A DNA stretch of 64,000 bases from Sporosarcina trichiuri (GCF_030406775.1 NZ_CP129119.1:1398001-1462000); one strand, 5' to 3'; counted from the stretch's first letter, positions 42,673 to 52,596 are shown. A program made the numbers and translations. Notes: generated from the sequence alone by a model not told the origin.

Positions 42673-43020
42673 TTACCACCATACAATCGTGACGAATGCA
42701 AGCGGGATCAGGAAGCCGAGAAGGGCTCCAGTGAACATGAACATCTGAGGAACGCCATGCTCTTTGTCTTTCATATGCATGAAATAATAAAGCTGCAGTG
42801 CTACTTGAACAGCCGCAAAGAGGAACAGTACCGGAATCACAAGATACTTCGTGAAGCCGTCGACTCCCTGCTGATAAGCTACAACGAACGTGAACGAGGC
42901 AAGCGTCATGAAAATCATAAGAGAGAACATCATCACCTGGCCGCGCATTGTTTCTTTCGAACGGCGGACGAGCAAGTCCTGCTCGACAGGTGTTCTCTTG
43001 TACATTTCTACTTCTGCCAT
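42673..43020 (-). CDS. ctaF: Cytochrome c oxidase subunit IVB
   Basis: Small subunit of the caa3 oxidase. 115 residues with three membrane segments (QVMMFSLMIFMTLASFTFVV, YLVIPVLFLFAAVQVALQLYYFMHM, MFMFTGALLGFLIPLAFVT), the prokaryotic cytochrome c oxidase subunit IV pattern. Start ATG is immediately after the ctaE stop. Confidence 0.93.
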   Translation of the reverse strand: MAEVEMYKRTPVEQDLLVRRSKETMRGQVMMFSLMIFMTLASFTFVVAYQQGVDGFTKYLVIPVLFLFAAVQVALQLYYFMHMKDKEHGVPQMFMFTGALLGFLIPLAFVTIVWW

Positions 43021-43021
43021 G

Positions 43022-43648
43022 TTATCCGATCACTCCCATCAAGTAAACTACTGTGAAGATGAATACCCACACAACGTCAATGAAGTGCCAGTAGAGCGAG
43101 AATGTATAATACTTCGTCGCGTTATACAAGTTCAGCCCGCGTCCCGCATTACGGAACAGCAGCAGTGTAACCCATACGAGCCCGATCGCAACGTGGAAAC
43201 CGTGCGTTCCGACAAGTGTGAAGAAGGAAGAACTGAACGCACTGTTGCCGAACGTGAATCCTTCTTTCACATAGTGGGAGAACTCATACACTTCCAGTCC
43301 GAGGAACCCGAGTCCGAGCAGTGCCGTAATCCCGAGCCACAGCTGCATTTTCTTGAAGTTGAAGCTCTTCATATGGTGCATGGCGTACACACTTGTCAGT
43401 GAAGACGTCAGCAAAAGCAGCGTCATGACAAAGACCAATGGCAGTTCATATAGTTCCTGAGTGGAGAAACCGAATCCGCTAGGCCCTTTGTTCTTCAAAG
43501 CCATATACGTTGCGAACAGCGTCGCGAACAGGATCGTCTCCCCGCCAAGGAAGAGCCAGAACCCGACAAATTTGTTTTTTGCTTCGAGTGTCGCACGCTC
43601 CGGATGTTCAGGCCACGTTTCCGGGGTGAATTTCTTATTCAAATCCAT
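43022..43648 (-). CDS. ctaE: Cytochrome c oxidase subunit III
   Basis: 208 residues, five membrane segments, lacking the first two helices of mitochondrial COX3, as usual in Bacillus. Motifs: VGFWLFLGGETILFATLFATY, FFTLVGTHGFHVAIGLVWV and YWHFIDVVWVFIF. AAGGGGGTCG precedes the ATG. The ATG lies next to the end of ctaD. Confidence 0.95.
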   Translation of the reverse strand: MDLNKKFTPETWPEHPERATLEAKNKFVGFWLFLGGETILFATLFATYMALKNKGPSGFGFSTQELYELPLVFVMTLLLLTSSLTSVYAMHHMKSFNFKKMQLWLGITALLGLGFLGLEVYEFSHYVKEGFTFGNSAFSSSFFTLVGTHGFHVAIGLVWVTLLLFRNAGRGLNLYNATKYYTFSLYWHFIDVVWVFIFTVVYLMGVIG

Positions 43649-45528
43649 CAGATACGACCCCCTTTACTTGCATTGTCCACATCGCGCTGGATCTGTTCTT
43701 TCGTGACATGGAAACCGAGATCATCTTTCAATGAGCGCGCTGCCATTGCAACGAATGTCCAGGCGAGACCGAAGATCAGCACCGGCAGACCCCAAGACGT
43801 TTCCTGGTGGAACATAGCACCGAATCCTGCGACGAACAGACCGAATGTCATGAGGAACGGAATGATGGAACCGTTCGGCATATGGATATCCGTAATCGGC
43901 TCAGCAGGCGTAAGGCCTGTCATGTTGCCTTCGGACTTCTCGATCCAGACTGTATCCAATCCGCGGACGAGCGGAGTGGCCGTGAAATTGTAGAACGGCG
44001 GTGGTGACGGGATCGCCCATTCGAGCGTACGTCCGTCTCCCCAAGGGTCGTTTCCGATCCGCTCGTTCTTCGCAACCGTCATGATGATGTTGATGACCAG
44101 TACGATGACACCGATAGCCATCAGCAGCGCACCGACTGAACTGATCACGTTGGCAGTATTCCAGCCCTGTCCGTCCATATATGTCCAGACACGGCGCGGC
44201 ATTCCCCAGAACCCGAGCCAGTGCTGGATCAGGAACGTACAGTGGAAACCGACAAAGAAGAAGATGAACGTGATCTTACCAAGTGCTTCATTGAGCATTG
44301 TACCGAACATTTTCGGCCAGTACAGATGCAGACCGCCCAGGATCGCAAGCACGACACCACCGACGATGACGTAGTGGAAATGGGCGACGATGAAGTACGA
44401 ATCGTGCAGCTGGTAGTCAAGAGGCGCAGCACCCTGCATGACGCCTGTGACACCGCCCATTACGAAGGACGGGATGAAACCGAGTGCATACAGCATCGGT
44501 GTCGTGACACGGATGCTTCCGCCCCAGATCGTCAGGAGCCAGTTGAAGATCTTGACACCGGTCGGAACGGCGATCGCCATTGTCGCTACCGCGAAAATCG
44601 CGTTCGCTGTAGGCCCAAGACCGACAGTGAACATATGGTGAGCCCATACCATGAAGCCGAGGAATCCGATCAGCACAGTCGCGAAGACCATCGCCGGATA
44701 TCCGAACAGGCGCTTTCTCGAGAAGATCGGGAAGATCTCGGAGAAAATACCGAACGCCGGGAGAATCAGGATATATACTTCAGGGTGACCGAAGATCCAG
44801 AAAATATGCTCCCAGATGATTGTGTTTCCGCCCATTGTATGGTCGAAGAAATTCGCACCGAACATCCGGTCGAATGTCAGGAAGAACAATCCGACAGTCA
44901 GCGGCGGGAATGCGAACAGGATCATCGCGGACGCAACGAACGTCGTCCATGTGAACAGCGGCATCCGCATGTATGTCATACCTGGTGCGCGCATGTTGAT
45001 GATCGTGACAAGGAAGTTGATCCCTGCCATGAGCGTACCGCCCCCGGCGATCTGAAGACCGATCGCATAGAAATCGATACCGTGGCCTGGTGATGCAATG
45101 GACAAGGACGCATACGATGTCCACCCTGCATCAGGCACCTGGCCGAGGAACCAGGAAATATTCAGGAACAGTCCCCCGAAGAAGAACATCCAGAATCCGA
45201 GTGAGTTGATGAACGGGAATGCTACGTCACGGGCACCGATCTGGAGCGGCATGATGTAGTTCATAAACCCGAATAATATCGGCATGGCTGCCAGGAAGAT
45301 CATAGTGGTACCATGCATCGTGATTAAATCATTGTACAGACCGGCACTAACAAAGTCATTGTTCGGCTGTAGCAGCTGGATACGGATGAGCATCGCTTCG
45401 ATTCCGCCGAGGACGAAGAAGAAACCGCCGCCGATCAGATATAGAATACCGATCTTCTTATGGTCGACTGTTGTCATCCAATCCCAGAACGCTGCGCCGA
45501 AACTTCTCTTTTGAGCAACAGAACTCAC
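43648..45528 (-). CDS. ctaD: Cytochrome c oxidase subunit I (caa3 type)
   Basis: Catalytic subunit binding heme a, heme a3 and CuB; reduces O2 and pumps protons. 626 residues from a GTG with GGAGGG before it. Twelve or more membrane helices. Ligand motifs: DLITMHGTTMIFLAAMP (heme a His), WEHIFWIFGHPEVYILILP (CuB His and cross-linked Tyr), WAHHMFTVG (CuB His pair) and DSYFIVAHFHYVIVGG (heme a3 and a His). The ending resembles the extra helices of Bacillus CtaD. Confidence 0.97.
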   Translation of the reverse strand: MSSVAQKRSFGAAFWDWMTTVDHKKIGILYLIGGGFFFVLGGIEAMLIRIQLLQPNNDFVSAGLYNDLITMHGTTMIFLAAMPILFGFMNYIMPLQIGARDVAFPFINSLGFWMFFFGGLFLNISWFLGQVPDAGWTSYASLSIASPGHGIDFYAIGLQIAGGGTLMAGINFLVTIINMRAPGMTYMRMPLFTWTTFVASAMILFAFPPLTVGLFFLTFDRMFGANFFDHTMGGNTIIWEHIFWIFGHPEVYILILPAFGIFSEIFPIFSRKRLFGYPAMVFATVLIGFLGFMVWAHHMFTVGLGPTANAIFAVATMAIAVPTGVKIFNWLLTIWGGSIRVTTPMLYALGFIPSFVMGGVTGVMQGAAPLDYQLHDSYFIVAHFHYVIVGGVVLAILGGLHLYWPKMFGTMLNEALGKITFIFFFVGFHCTFLIQHWLGFWGMPRRVWTYMDGQGWNTANVISSVGALLMAIGVIVLVINIIMTVAKNERIGNDPWGDGRTLEWAIPSPPPFYNFTATPLVRGLDTVWIEKSEGNMTGLTPAEPITDIHMPNGSIIPFLMTFGLFVAGFGAMFHQETSWGLPVLIFGLAWTFVAMAARSLKDDLGFHVTKEQIQRDVDNASKGGRI

Positions 45529-45564
45529 GTTGTTTTACCCTCCTCTTCAATATCGCATTGCGTG

Positions 45565-46629
45565 TTACTGCTCAACGGAAAGGCCAAGCAGGTATTCAGC
45601 TAAGTCGTCGATCTCCTGATCGGACAGCTGATCTTCGAAAGAAGGCATTTTGTTGCCCGGTTTCAGTTTCTGTGGATTTTTGATCCATTCTTTCAAATGT
45701 TCCTTATCGTGTTCGATGAATCCGGCAACACGGTTGCGGTCACCGAAGGCTGCTAGGTTAGGCCCTTGCGCCCCGCTGTCGCCGACACCTGAATTTGCGT
45801 GACAGCCGATACAGCTGGATTTGAATACTTCTTCACCATCTGCATTGGCAACTTCGGTTTTATCCGCTGTCGCCTTCATGTTTTTCACCCATGTGTTGAA
45901 ATCGTCACGCGGGAGAGTTTTGACTTTGAAGTCCATCAAGGAGTGGGACGGTCCGCAGAGCTCGGCACATTTACCGTAGAATACGCCGTCTTTCAGATCT
46001 TTCGACTCCTGATCGAACGTCAGATAGAACTTGTTCAGGTTCTCGACGTTCGTATCCAGCTTACCGCCGACTGCAGGAATCCAGAAGGAGTGCTTGACGT
46101 CAGCTGCCTTCAAGTTGAAGTATACTTTCTCGTCTGTCGGCACGACCAGCTCCTGTGCCGTCACAATACCGAGATCGGGATAACCGAATTCCCACCAGTA
46201 CAGCTTGGCTGTGACATCGACAACGAGGTGTTTCGCATTTCCGTCATCGTCGACTTCTTCCATCGCTTTCACATCACCCAGTTTGTATGTGTAATACACA
46301 GTAGGCACAGCGAGGATTGTGATGAGGATGATCGGGATGATCGTCCAGATCAGCTCCAGTTTCTGACTTCCTTCCGTTTGTTCAGGAATGAAGTCTTCTC
46401 CCCGTTTCTTACGGCCGAAACGAATCAGTGCTAATACATAAATTACGACTACGACAATAATGACGAGCAGCATGATACCTGAAGCAAGCATAAGCAGCTT
46501 GAACTGGTCTTTACCTACCTGGCCGGCCGGCAAAAGCGTGGATAATTCCTGTTGACCGCAGCCTGCCAAGAAAACAGTCAATACAGCTAACAAGGACAGG
46601 AGACGCCATTTTTTGAGTCCTTTCATCAT
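45565..46629 (-). CDS. ctaC: Cytochrome c oxidase subunit II with fused cytochrome c domain (caa3)
   Basis: 354 residues. Lipoprotein signal with lipobox LAGC at 21-24, two membrane helices, a CuA cupredoxin domain (FWIPAVGGKLD, and GKCAELCGPSHSLMDF with the two CuA cysteines), and a C-terminal cytochrome c domain with the heme site CIGCH and axial Met in KPGNKMPSFEDQ. The fused cytochrome marks it as caa3 rather than aa3. It lies between ctaB and ctaD, the Bacillus order. Confidence 0.96.
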   Translation of the reverse strand: MMKGLKKWRLLSLLAVLTVFLAGCGQQELSTLLPAGQVGKDQFKLLMLASGIMLLVIIVVVVIYVLALIRFGRKKRGEDFIPEQTEGSQKLELIWTIIPIILITILAVPTVYYTYKLGDVKAMEEVDDDGNAKHLVVDVTAKLYWWEFGYPDLGIVTAQELVVPTDEKVYFNLKAADVKHSFWIPAVGGKLDTNVENLNKFYLTFDQESKDLKDGVFYGKCAELCGPSHSLMDFKVKTLPRDDFNTWVKNMKATADKTEVANADGEEVFKSSCIGCHANSGVGDSGAQGPNLAAFGDRNRVAGFIEHDKEHLKEWIKNPQKLKPGNKMPSFEDQLSDQEIDDLAEYLLGLSVEQ

Positions 46630-46727
46630 CGCTTCATAATCCCTCTCTTTCCAATAATGTTTTCTTCCATTTGAGGAGCAGTGACCTCTCTATAATGAAT
46701 TCCTGTCAAAGAAAGAATTCCGATGGG

Positions 46728-47648
46728 TTAGATGAATATCGAGAAGATAATCATCGAGACAAACAAGATTGTCATGTAATTCAATGAGTAGATGAACATG
46801 GACATCGCCCATTTCAAATCGTCTTTTGCACGGAATCCATTCAGCGCAAGCATCAGCCATCCGATATTCAGCAGCGTCGCCAGAATGATGAATGCAGTGC
46901 CGAGTCCGCTCAGCAGAAATGGCAGCGGGAACAGCAGCACGACCCATGCGAGCATGGATTTCTTCGTCCGCGCAAATCCTTTGACGACTGGGAGCATCGG
47001 GATACCGGCAGCCCGGTATTCTTCCGTCTTCTTCATGGCAAGCGCATAGAAATGAGGCGGCTGCCAGACGAACATGATAAGGAAGAGCGCCCATGCACCG
47101 AGACCGAGCGACGGGTCGACAGCAGCCCAGCCGATCAGCGGAGGGACAGCTCCGGAAAGGCTTCCGATAATCGTATTGGAGACGTGTCGGCGCTTCGACC
47201 ACATGGAATAGAGCACAACGTAACTGAATATTCCGGCGAAACCAAGAAGGCCTGTCACCGTGTTCGCTGAGAACAGAAGTATTTCACCGATTAGAATGAA
47301 AAGTAGTGCGGCTGCGAGAACTGCAGGTGCTTTGAAACGTCCTGTGACCGTCGGCCTTGTCTTTGTCCGTGTCATGATCGGATCGATATCCCGATCGATC
47401 AGGTTGTTCAGTGCGGCCGAGCCGGCAATGATGAGGGCGGTTCCAAAAAGCACTGCAATCATGAGATCCAGTCTATGTATGAAGCTGACGCCGGCAAACT
47501 GGAATGCCAAGAAGAGACCTGTGAACGCAGTAATCAAGTTGGAATTCACAATCCCAATTTTAATCAAGGCCAAGAAGTCTTTCAAGAATGTTGGTGTGAT
47601 TGCAGTCTCCGGTGCTGTCTGTGCAGCAGTCGTCCGACTGTTCGACAT
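46728..47648 (-). CDS. ctaB: Protoheme IX farnesyltransferase (heme O synthase)
   Basis: UbiA-family prenyltransferase converting heme B to heme O for the oxidase. 306 residues, nine membrane segments. The first Asp-rich motif is NNLIDRDIDPIMTRTKTRP; the second region reads YSMWSKRRHVSNTIIGSLSGAVPPLIGW. AAAGGGGGAG precedes the ATG. Divergent from ctaA with a regulatory-looking 320-base gap. Confidence 0.96.
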   Translation of the reverse strand: MSNSRTTAAQTAPETAITPTFLKDFLALIKIGIVNSNLITAFTGLFLAFQFAGVSFIHRLDLMIAVLFGTALIIAGSAALNNLIDRDIDPIMTRTKTRPTVTGRFKAPAVLAAALLFILIGEILLFSANTVTGLLGFAGIFSYVVLYSMWSKRRHVSNTIIGSLSGAVPPLIGWAAVDPSLGLGAWALFLIMFVWQPPHFYALAMKKTEEYRAAGIPMLPVVKGFARTKKSMLAWVVLLFPLPFLLSGLGTAFIILATLLNIGWLMLALNGFRAKDDLKWAMSMFIYSLNYMTILFVSMIIFSIFI

Positions 47649-47718
47649 TTGACTCCCCCTTTCAATAACCGGTTGAAAATGACCGCTATACTTAACTATA
47701 TCGAAAATCCTTCACAAT

Positions 47719-47747
47719 TTCTATACATAAACGCAATTTGTATAGAA
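47719..47747. repeat. Inverted repeat between ctaB and ctaA (possible operator)
   Basis: TTCTATACA and TGTATAGAA are perfect 9-base inverted arms separated by 11 bases, centres two helical turns apart. The spacing suits a dimeric regulator rather than a terminator. No U run follows on either strand. Confidence 0.55.
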
Positions 47748-47809
47748 TTGCACAGTCTTGCGAGGATTTATACAGTGCACCCTCTATAGTAAATCATTAC
47801 TTGCTGCCG

Positions 47810-47851
47810 TTTGTGAAGTTATCGGGTCTTTTTTATGAACGTTTTGTGAAA
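47810..47851 (+). promoter_or_regulatory. Pair of ResD-like sites upstream of ctaA
   Basis: TTTGTGAAG (47810-47818) and TTTGTGAAA (47843-47851) each match 8 of 9 bases of TTTGTGAAT, the motif described for the respiration regulator ResD. They are 33 bases apart, about three helical turns. ResDE control of ctaA is known in B. subtilis. Confidence 0.45.
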
Positions 47852-47970
47852 AACTGGTCTGTCCTGCCGGTTCTCCCATTCCGCCATTGTGTTTTAACAC
47901 GGGATTCTCTATCATTGAAAATTAGAGACCTGTCTGCTGGTCGATATTTATCAAAAGAAGGTGCCTACGC

Positions 47971-48885
47971 TTGAAACGATATAATTATCTGAAGTGGTTT
48001 GCAGTCGCTGCGACAATCGGGATGCTGCTCATCATGCTGGGCGGTGCGCTCGTCACGAAAACCGACAGCGGAATGGGCTGCGGACGTCACTGGCCGGGCT
48101 GCAACGGTCAGCTCATCCCTGATGAGATCACGACCGAAGTGCTCATCGAATTCTCCCACCGTCTCGTCACGGGTGTGGTCGGAATCCTGATCGTCGTGCT
48201 GGCCGTCTGGTCCTGGAAAGCGATCGGCCACGTGCGGGAAACGAAATTCCTCGCATTCATGGCGGTGTTCTTCCTGATACTCCAGGCTCTGATCGGGGCA
48301 GCGCAGGTAAAGTGGGGGCAGGGCGATTTCATCCTCGCCTTGCATTTCGGGATTTCCCTTATTTCCTTTGCGGCTGTCCTGCTGCTCACCCTGCTCATAT
48401 TCGAAGTCGATAAGAAGTTCGATGCCGACCGTCTGAAAGTCGGACGGACACTCAAATTCCATACGATCGGCGTGACCGTCTATTCGTATCTCGTCATCTA
48501 CACAGGCGCGCTCGTCCGTCACACGGAATCGAGTCTTGCCTGTGCGGATTGGCCGCTGTGCCGGAATGACCGCTTCGAACTGCCATCCACGCTGAACGAA
48601 TGGGTCCAGATGGGCCACCGGACGGCTGCGGCACTCATCGTCGTGTGGCTCGCGTATATCGCGTTCCATGTCTATCGCAACTACCGTGATCAGAAAGTGC
48701 TCCTCTGGGGCTGGTCGATCGCCCTTCTGCTTGTGCTCGCACAGGCGGTCACCGGCATGCTGTCCGTCTTCACACGGCTCAATCTGATAGTGGCGCTTCT
48801 CCATTCGCTCTTCATCACATTGCTGTTCGGACTGCTCACGTATATGATTCTGCTGTTGTCCCGCGTGCGGGTGCATAAGCCGTAA
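47971..48885 (+). CDS. ctaA: Heme A synthase
   Basis: Oxidises the C8 methyl of heme O to give heme A. 304 residues, eight membrane segments. Start is TTG at 47971 with GAAGGTG seven bases before. Features: [21 protein letters not shown] with the paired cysteines, [39 protein letters not shown] with a second Cys pair, and [11 protein letters not shown] and [14 protein letters not shown] with heme-ligand histidines. Divergent from ctaB, as in B. subtilis. Confidence 0.95.
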   Translation: MKRYNYLKWFAVAATIGMLLIMLGGALVTKTDSGMGCGRHWPGCNGQLIPDEITTEVLIEFSHRLVTGVVGILIVVLAVWSWKAIGHVRETKFLAFMAVFFLILQALIGAAQVKWGQGDFILALHFGISLISFAAVLLLTLLIFEVDKKFDADRLKVGRTLKFHTIGVTVYSYLVIYTGALVRHTESSLACADWPLCRNDRFELPSTLNEWVQMGHRTAAALIVVWLAYIAFHVYRNYRDQKVLLWGWSIALLLVLAQAVTGMLSVFTRLNLIVALLHSLFITLLFGLLTYMILLLSRVRVHKP

Positions 48886-48890
48886 GATGA

Positions 48891-48928
48891 ACAGCCGCCT
48901 GGTTTCTTGCACCAGGCGGCTGTTTTTC
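48891..48928 (+). terminator. Terminator after ctaA
   Basis: ACAGCCGCCTGGT and ACCAGGCGGCTGT form a perfect 13-base stem with a 7-base loop and a T run. The 160 bases that follow, up to the pycA terminator, hold nothing I can support. Confidence 0.92.
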
Positions 48929-49097
48929 GTAGGGGAATTACCTTCAGGGCGGAACCGGTTTATCCGGTAGTGCCTCTTGTGGCCAGCCGGCTATTTCACA
49001 CGGTGCGGACCCAAGGAATCTGTGAAGTTATGAGCGGAATCCGGCAGTTTATGAGCAAATCTCCGTATCGATGAGCCATATATCTTTTCCATAGCCC

Positions 49098-49130
49098 AAA
49101 GACACCCGCCGAAATTCCGGCGGGTGTCTT
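49098..49130 (-). terminator. Terminator after pycA
   Basis: AAGACACCCGCCG and CGGCGGGTGTCTT form a 13-base stem with a 6-base loop, just past the pycA stop. The U run is short. Confidence 0.75.
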
Positions 49131-49135
49131 CGTAT

Positions 49136-52100
49136 TCAATGCTCCAGCTCTATGAGGAGATCGCCTGTTGAAATTGCTTCCCCCGGCGAGACGTGGATTT
49201 CTTTCACGACGCCATCGTACGGTGTCTGGATGGTTGTCTCCATCTTCATCGCTTCGGTGATCAGCAGGTGCTGGCCGCGGCGGACGCGGTCGCCTTTCGA
49301 CACGGCCACCTGGAGGACAGTGCCCGGCATCGTTGCGGCAATGTGCGCGTCGTTGCCCGGATCGGCCTTCTGCTTCTTCACGACATCCGTTTCGACACTG
49401 ACGTCCTGGATGACCACTTCACGCGGCTGGCCGTTCAGTTCAAAGTAGACGATCCGCGTGCCGTCCGCCTGAGGTTCTCCGATGGACACCAGTTTGACGA
49501 TGAGGGTCTTCCCCTTTTCGATCTCGACTTCGATCTCTTCGCCGAGCCGCATGCCGTACAGGAACTCCGGCGTCTGGATGACCGAGAGATTGCCGAAATC
49601 GTTATGGATCGCCGCGTATTCATCGAACACCTTCGGATACAGCGCAGACGCCAGAGCGTCTTTCATCGTCACCGGACGGTCCAATTTTTCGGCAAGGTCC
49701 TTTTTCACCTTTTCGAAATCGACTGTTTCCAGCAGTTCGCCCGGCCGCTCCGTCAGCGGCTTTCGGCCTTTTAGCACGACTTTCTGCAGTTCCTCGGGGA
49801 ATCCGCCGTATGGCTGTCCGATATACCCCTCGAAGAATTCGATGACGGATTCAGGGAAGTCGATCGACTGTCCGCGCTCGAGCACCGCTTTCTCATCGAG
49901 ATCATTCTGGACCATGAACAGCGCCATATCGCCGACCACTTTTGAAGACGGTGTCACTTTCACAATGTCCCCGAACAGCATGTTGACCCGGGAGAACATA
50001 TCCTTGACCTCTTTCCATCGGTTTCCGAGCCCGACACCCTTCGCCTGCTGCTGCAGGTTGGAATACTGGCCGCCCGGCATTTCATGGACATAGACTTCTG
50101 AATGAGGGCTGATCATCCCGCTTTCGAAATGGGAATAGTAGGCACGGACGTCTTCCCAATAGAAGGAGAGCTCCTCAAGTGCCTGGATGTCTGTCCGGAC
50201 ACCCCGGCTGCCGTATTGCAGCGCATAATAGAGCGAGTTTGCGGACGGCTGGGAGGTCAGGCCCGACATGGCGCCGAGTGCCGTGTCGACAATATCGACA
50301 CCCGCTTCGATCGCCCGCTTGTACATGGCGATCCCATTGCCGCTCGTGTCATGTGAGTGGAGATGGATCGGAATGGCCACTGTCTCTTTCAGCTCGGAGA
50401 TGAGCTGGTAGGCAGCTTCCGGCTTCAGCAGTCCGGCCATGTCCTTCAATGAAAGGATATGCGCGCCGGCGCTCTCCAGTTCCTTCGCCATCTCTTTATA
50501 GTAGGAAATCGAATATTTTGTCCGCATCGGATCGAGCACGTCGCCTGTATAGCAGAGAGCCGCTTCTGCGACCTTGTTCTCCTGGCGGACGGCATCGATC
50601 GCCGTTTCCATGCCTTTGATCCAGTTCAGGCTGTCGAAGATCCGGAAGACATCGATGCCGGAAGAGGCCGCTTCCTTCACGAATTCCCGGATCACATTGT
50701 CCGGATAGTTTTTGTAGCCGACCGCATTGGCGCCGCGGAACAGCATTTGGAACAAGACATTCGGGATCTGCTCCCGCAGGCGTGCAAGCCGTTCCCACGG
50801 ATCCTCTTTCAGGAACCGGTAGGACACGTCGAATGTGGCGCCGCCCCACATTTCGAATGAAAACAGATCCGGCATGAGACGCGCGGATTCCGCTGCGATA
50901 TTTGTCATGTCGGCCGTCCTGACCCGAGTGGCCAGCAAGGATTGGTGTGCATCCCGGAATGTCGTATCCGTCAGCAGGACATCCTTCTGGTCCTTGACCC
51001 ACTCTGCCAGCCCTTCGGGACCCCGTTCGTCCAATATCTGTTTCGTTCCTGGCTTCGGCGGTACTGACAGATCCAGTTCCGGCTTGCGGGGAGTGCCATA
51101 GACCGGCTTCGAACCGCGGCCGATTCCCGGGAAGCCGTTGACGGTGATCGTCCCCAGATAGTTGAGCACTTTCGTTCCACGGTCTTTTTTAACTGGGAAT
51201 TCAAATAATTCAGGAGCCTCGTCGATGAAGTTCGTCGTATAGTCCCCTGTTATGAAACTTTCATGCCGGACGACATTTTCAAGGAACGGGATGTTTGTCT
51301 TGATGCCCCGGATCCGGAACTCCTGCAGGTTCCTGTCCATCTTGGCCGCTGCTTCCCTGAATGTGGTTCCCCATGTCGATACTTTCACGAGAAGGGAGTC
51401 ATAATAAGGTGTGATGACGGCACCCTGGAAGCCATTCCCTGCATCCAGCCGGACACCGAATCCTCCTCCTGATCTGTATACTGACAGCTTGCCTGTATCG
51501 GGCATGAAGTCATTGAGCGGATCTTCCGTCGTGACGCGCGCTTGGATTGCATACCCGAACAAGGGGATCTGTTCCTGTTCCGGCACTGCAGCATGGCCTG
51601 TGTACAGATTCTCGCCATCCGCTACGAAGATCTGCGTATGGACGATATCGATGCCGGTCACCATCTCGGTGATCGTATGCTCCACCTGGATACGGGGGTT
51701 CACTTCGATGAAGTAATACTCGCCATCTGCCACCAGGAATTCCACGGTTCCGGCGTTTATGTAACTGACATTCGCCATCAGCTTGACAGCCGCATCACAG
51801 ATCTCCCGTCGTAATTCAGCTGAGAGCGAGATGGCCGGAGCGATTTCGACGAGTTTCTGATGCCGGCGCTGCACTGAACAGTCACGTTCATACAAATGTA
51901 CAATATTTCCATGTGTATCACCGATGATCTGCACTTCAATATGCTTCGGATTGCGGATCAGCTTTTCGACATACACTTCATCGGAGCCGAATGCTGATTT
52001 CGCTTCCGACTTCGCACGGCTGAAAGCTTCCTGAACATCGTCAGCCCGCTCGACGATCCGCATGCCGCGTCCGCCTCCGCCAAGTGAAGCTTTGATGATG

Positions 52101-52573
52101 ATCGGGTAGCCGTGGGCAGTACCGAACGCCTCCACTTCTTCCACAGAACGTACCGGTCCGTCCGTACCCGGAATGACCGGAATGCCCGCCCGGACAGCCT
52201 GCGTGCGTGCTTTGACCTTGTCTCCGAACATATCGAGATGACGCGAGGTCGGCCCGATGAAAATGATGCCTTCCTGTTCAAGACGTGCCGCAAATTCTTC
52301 GTGTTCCGCCAGAAAACCGTATCCGGGGTGGATGGCATTGGCACCGGACCTTTTTGCGATGTCGATGATCCCTTCGATATCCAGATAGGCATCGATTGGC
52401 TTCTTCCCTTCCCCCACCAGATAGGATTCATCTGCTTTATAACGATGGAACGACCCGCGGTCTTCTGCTGAATAGATACCGACTGTCGGGATCTGAAGCT
52501 CTGTACAGGCTCTGAAAATACGGATTGCAATCTCCCCGCGGTTTGCAACCAGAATCTTTTTGATCGATTTCAT
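49136..52573 (-). CDS. pycA: Pyruvate carboxylase
   Basis: Carboxylates pyruvate to oxaloacetate with biotin and ATP, refilling the TCA cycle. About 1145 residues in one chain. Biotin carboxylase domain: KILVANRGEIAIRIFRA, KASLGGGGRGMR, ECVQ-type region ERDCSVQRRHQK. Carboxyltransferase barrel: DTTFRDAHQSLLATRVRT, FRGANAVGYKNYPDN, HSHDTSGNGI. Then the PYC tetramerisation region and the C-terminal biotin domain with EAMKMETTIQTP. Start: ATG 52573 (MKSIKKILVANRG) matches relatives; a GTG at 52588 is an alternative. It follows ftsW by 23 bases. Confidence 0.97.
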   Translation of the reverse strand: MKSIKKILVANRGEIAIRIFRACTELQIPTVGIYSAEDRGSFHRYKADESYLVGEGKKPIDAYLDIEGIIDIAKRSGANAIHPGYGFLAEHEEFAARLEQEGIIFIGPTSRHLDMFGDKVKARTQAVRAGIPVIPGTDGPVRSVEEVEAFGTAHGYPIIIKASLGGGGRGMRIVERADDVQEAFSRAKSEAKSAFGSDEVYVEKLIRNPKHIEVQIIGDTHGNIVHLYERDCSVQRRHQKLVEIAPAISLSAELRREICDAAVKLMANVSYINAGTVEFLVADGEYYFIEVNPRIQVEHTITEMVTGIDIVHTQIFVADGENLYTGHAAVPEQEQIPLFGYAIQARVTTEDPLNDFMPDTGKLSVYRSGGGFGVRLDAGNGFQGAVITPYYDSLLVKVSTWGTTFREAAAKMDRNLQEFRIRGIKTNIPFLENVVRHESFITGDYTTNFIDEAPELFEFPVKKDRGTKVLNYLGTITVNGFPGIGRGSKPVYGTPRKPELDLSVPPKPGTKQILDERGPEGLAEWVKDQKDVLLTDTTFRDAHQSLLATRVRTADMTNIAAESARLMPDLFSFEMWGGATFDVSYRFLKEDPWERLARLREQIPNVLFQMLFRGANAVGYKNYPDNVIREFVKEAASSGIDVFRIFDSLNWIKGMETAIDAVRQENKVAEAALCYTGDVLDPMRTKYSISYYKEMAKELESAGAHILSLKDMAGLLKPEAAYQLISELKETVAIPIHLHSHDTSGNGIAMYKRAIEAGVDIVDTALGAMSGLTSQPSANSLYYALQYGSRGVRTDIQALEELSFYWEDVRAYYSHFESGMISPHSEVYVHEMPGGQYSNLQQQAKGVGLGNRWKEVKDMFSRVNMLFGDIVKVTPSSKVVGDMALFMVQNDLDEKAVLERGQSIDFPESVIEFFEGYIGQPYGGFPEELQKVVLKGRKPLTERPGELLETVDFEKVKKDLAEKLDRPVTMKDALASALYPKVFDEYAAIHNDFGNLSVIQTPEFLYGMRLGEEIEVEIEKGKTLIVKLVSIGEPQADGTRIVYFELNGQPREVVIQDVSVETDVVKKQKADPGNDAHIAATMPGTVLQVAVSKGDRVRRGQHLLITEAMKMETTIQTPYDGVVKEIHVSPGEAISTGDLLIELEH

Positions 52574-52596
52574 TTCCACCTTCGGCACGCCCTTTT

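Larger units (their letters stand above)
47649..47970. promoter_or_regulatory. Divergent ctaB/ctaA control region
   Basis: 322 bases without a gene. AT-rich compared with its surroundings. Contains a 9-base inverted repeat (47719-47747) and three TTGTGAA-like sequences (47711-47718 on the minus strand, 47810-47818 and 47843-47851 on the plus). In B. subtilis the equivalent region is controlled by ResD and CcpA. No unambiguous SigA promoter was found by eye. Confidence 0.6.

Noticed and set aside
44221..45093. A 290-codon plus-strand open frame inside ctaD
   Set aside because: It is the antisense shadow of a highly conserved gene; composition is charged and repetitive (His/Asp/Arg/Glu), with no ribosome binding site or recognisable domain.
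47965..48912. A 315-codon minus-strand open frame across ctaA
   Set aside because: Antisense shadow of ctaA, which has clear heme A synthase motifs; the shadow protein has no domain and no start signal.
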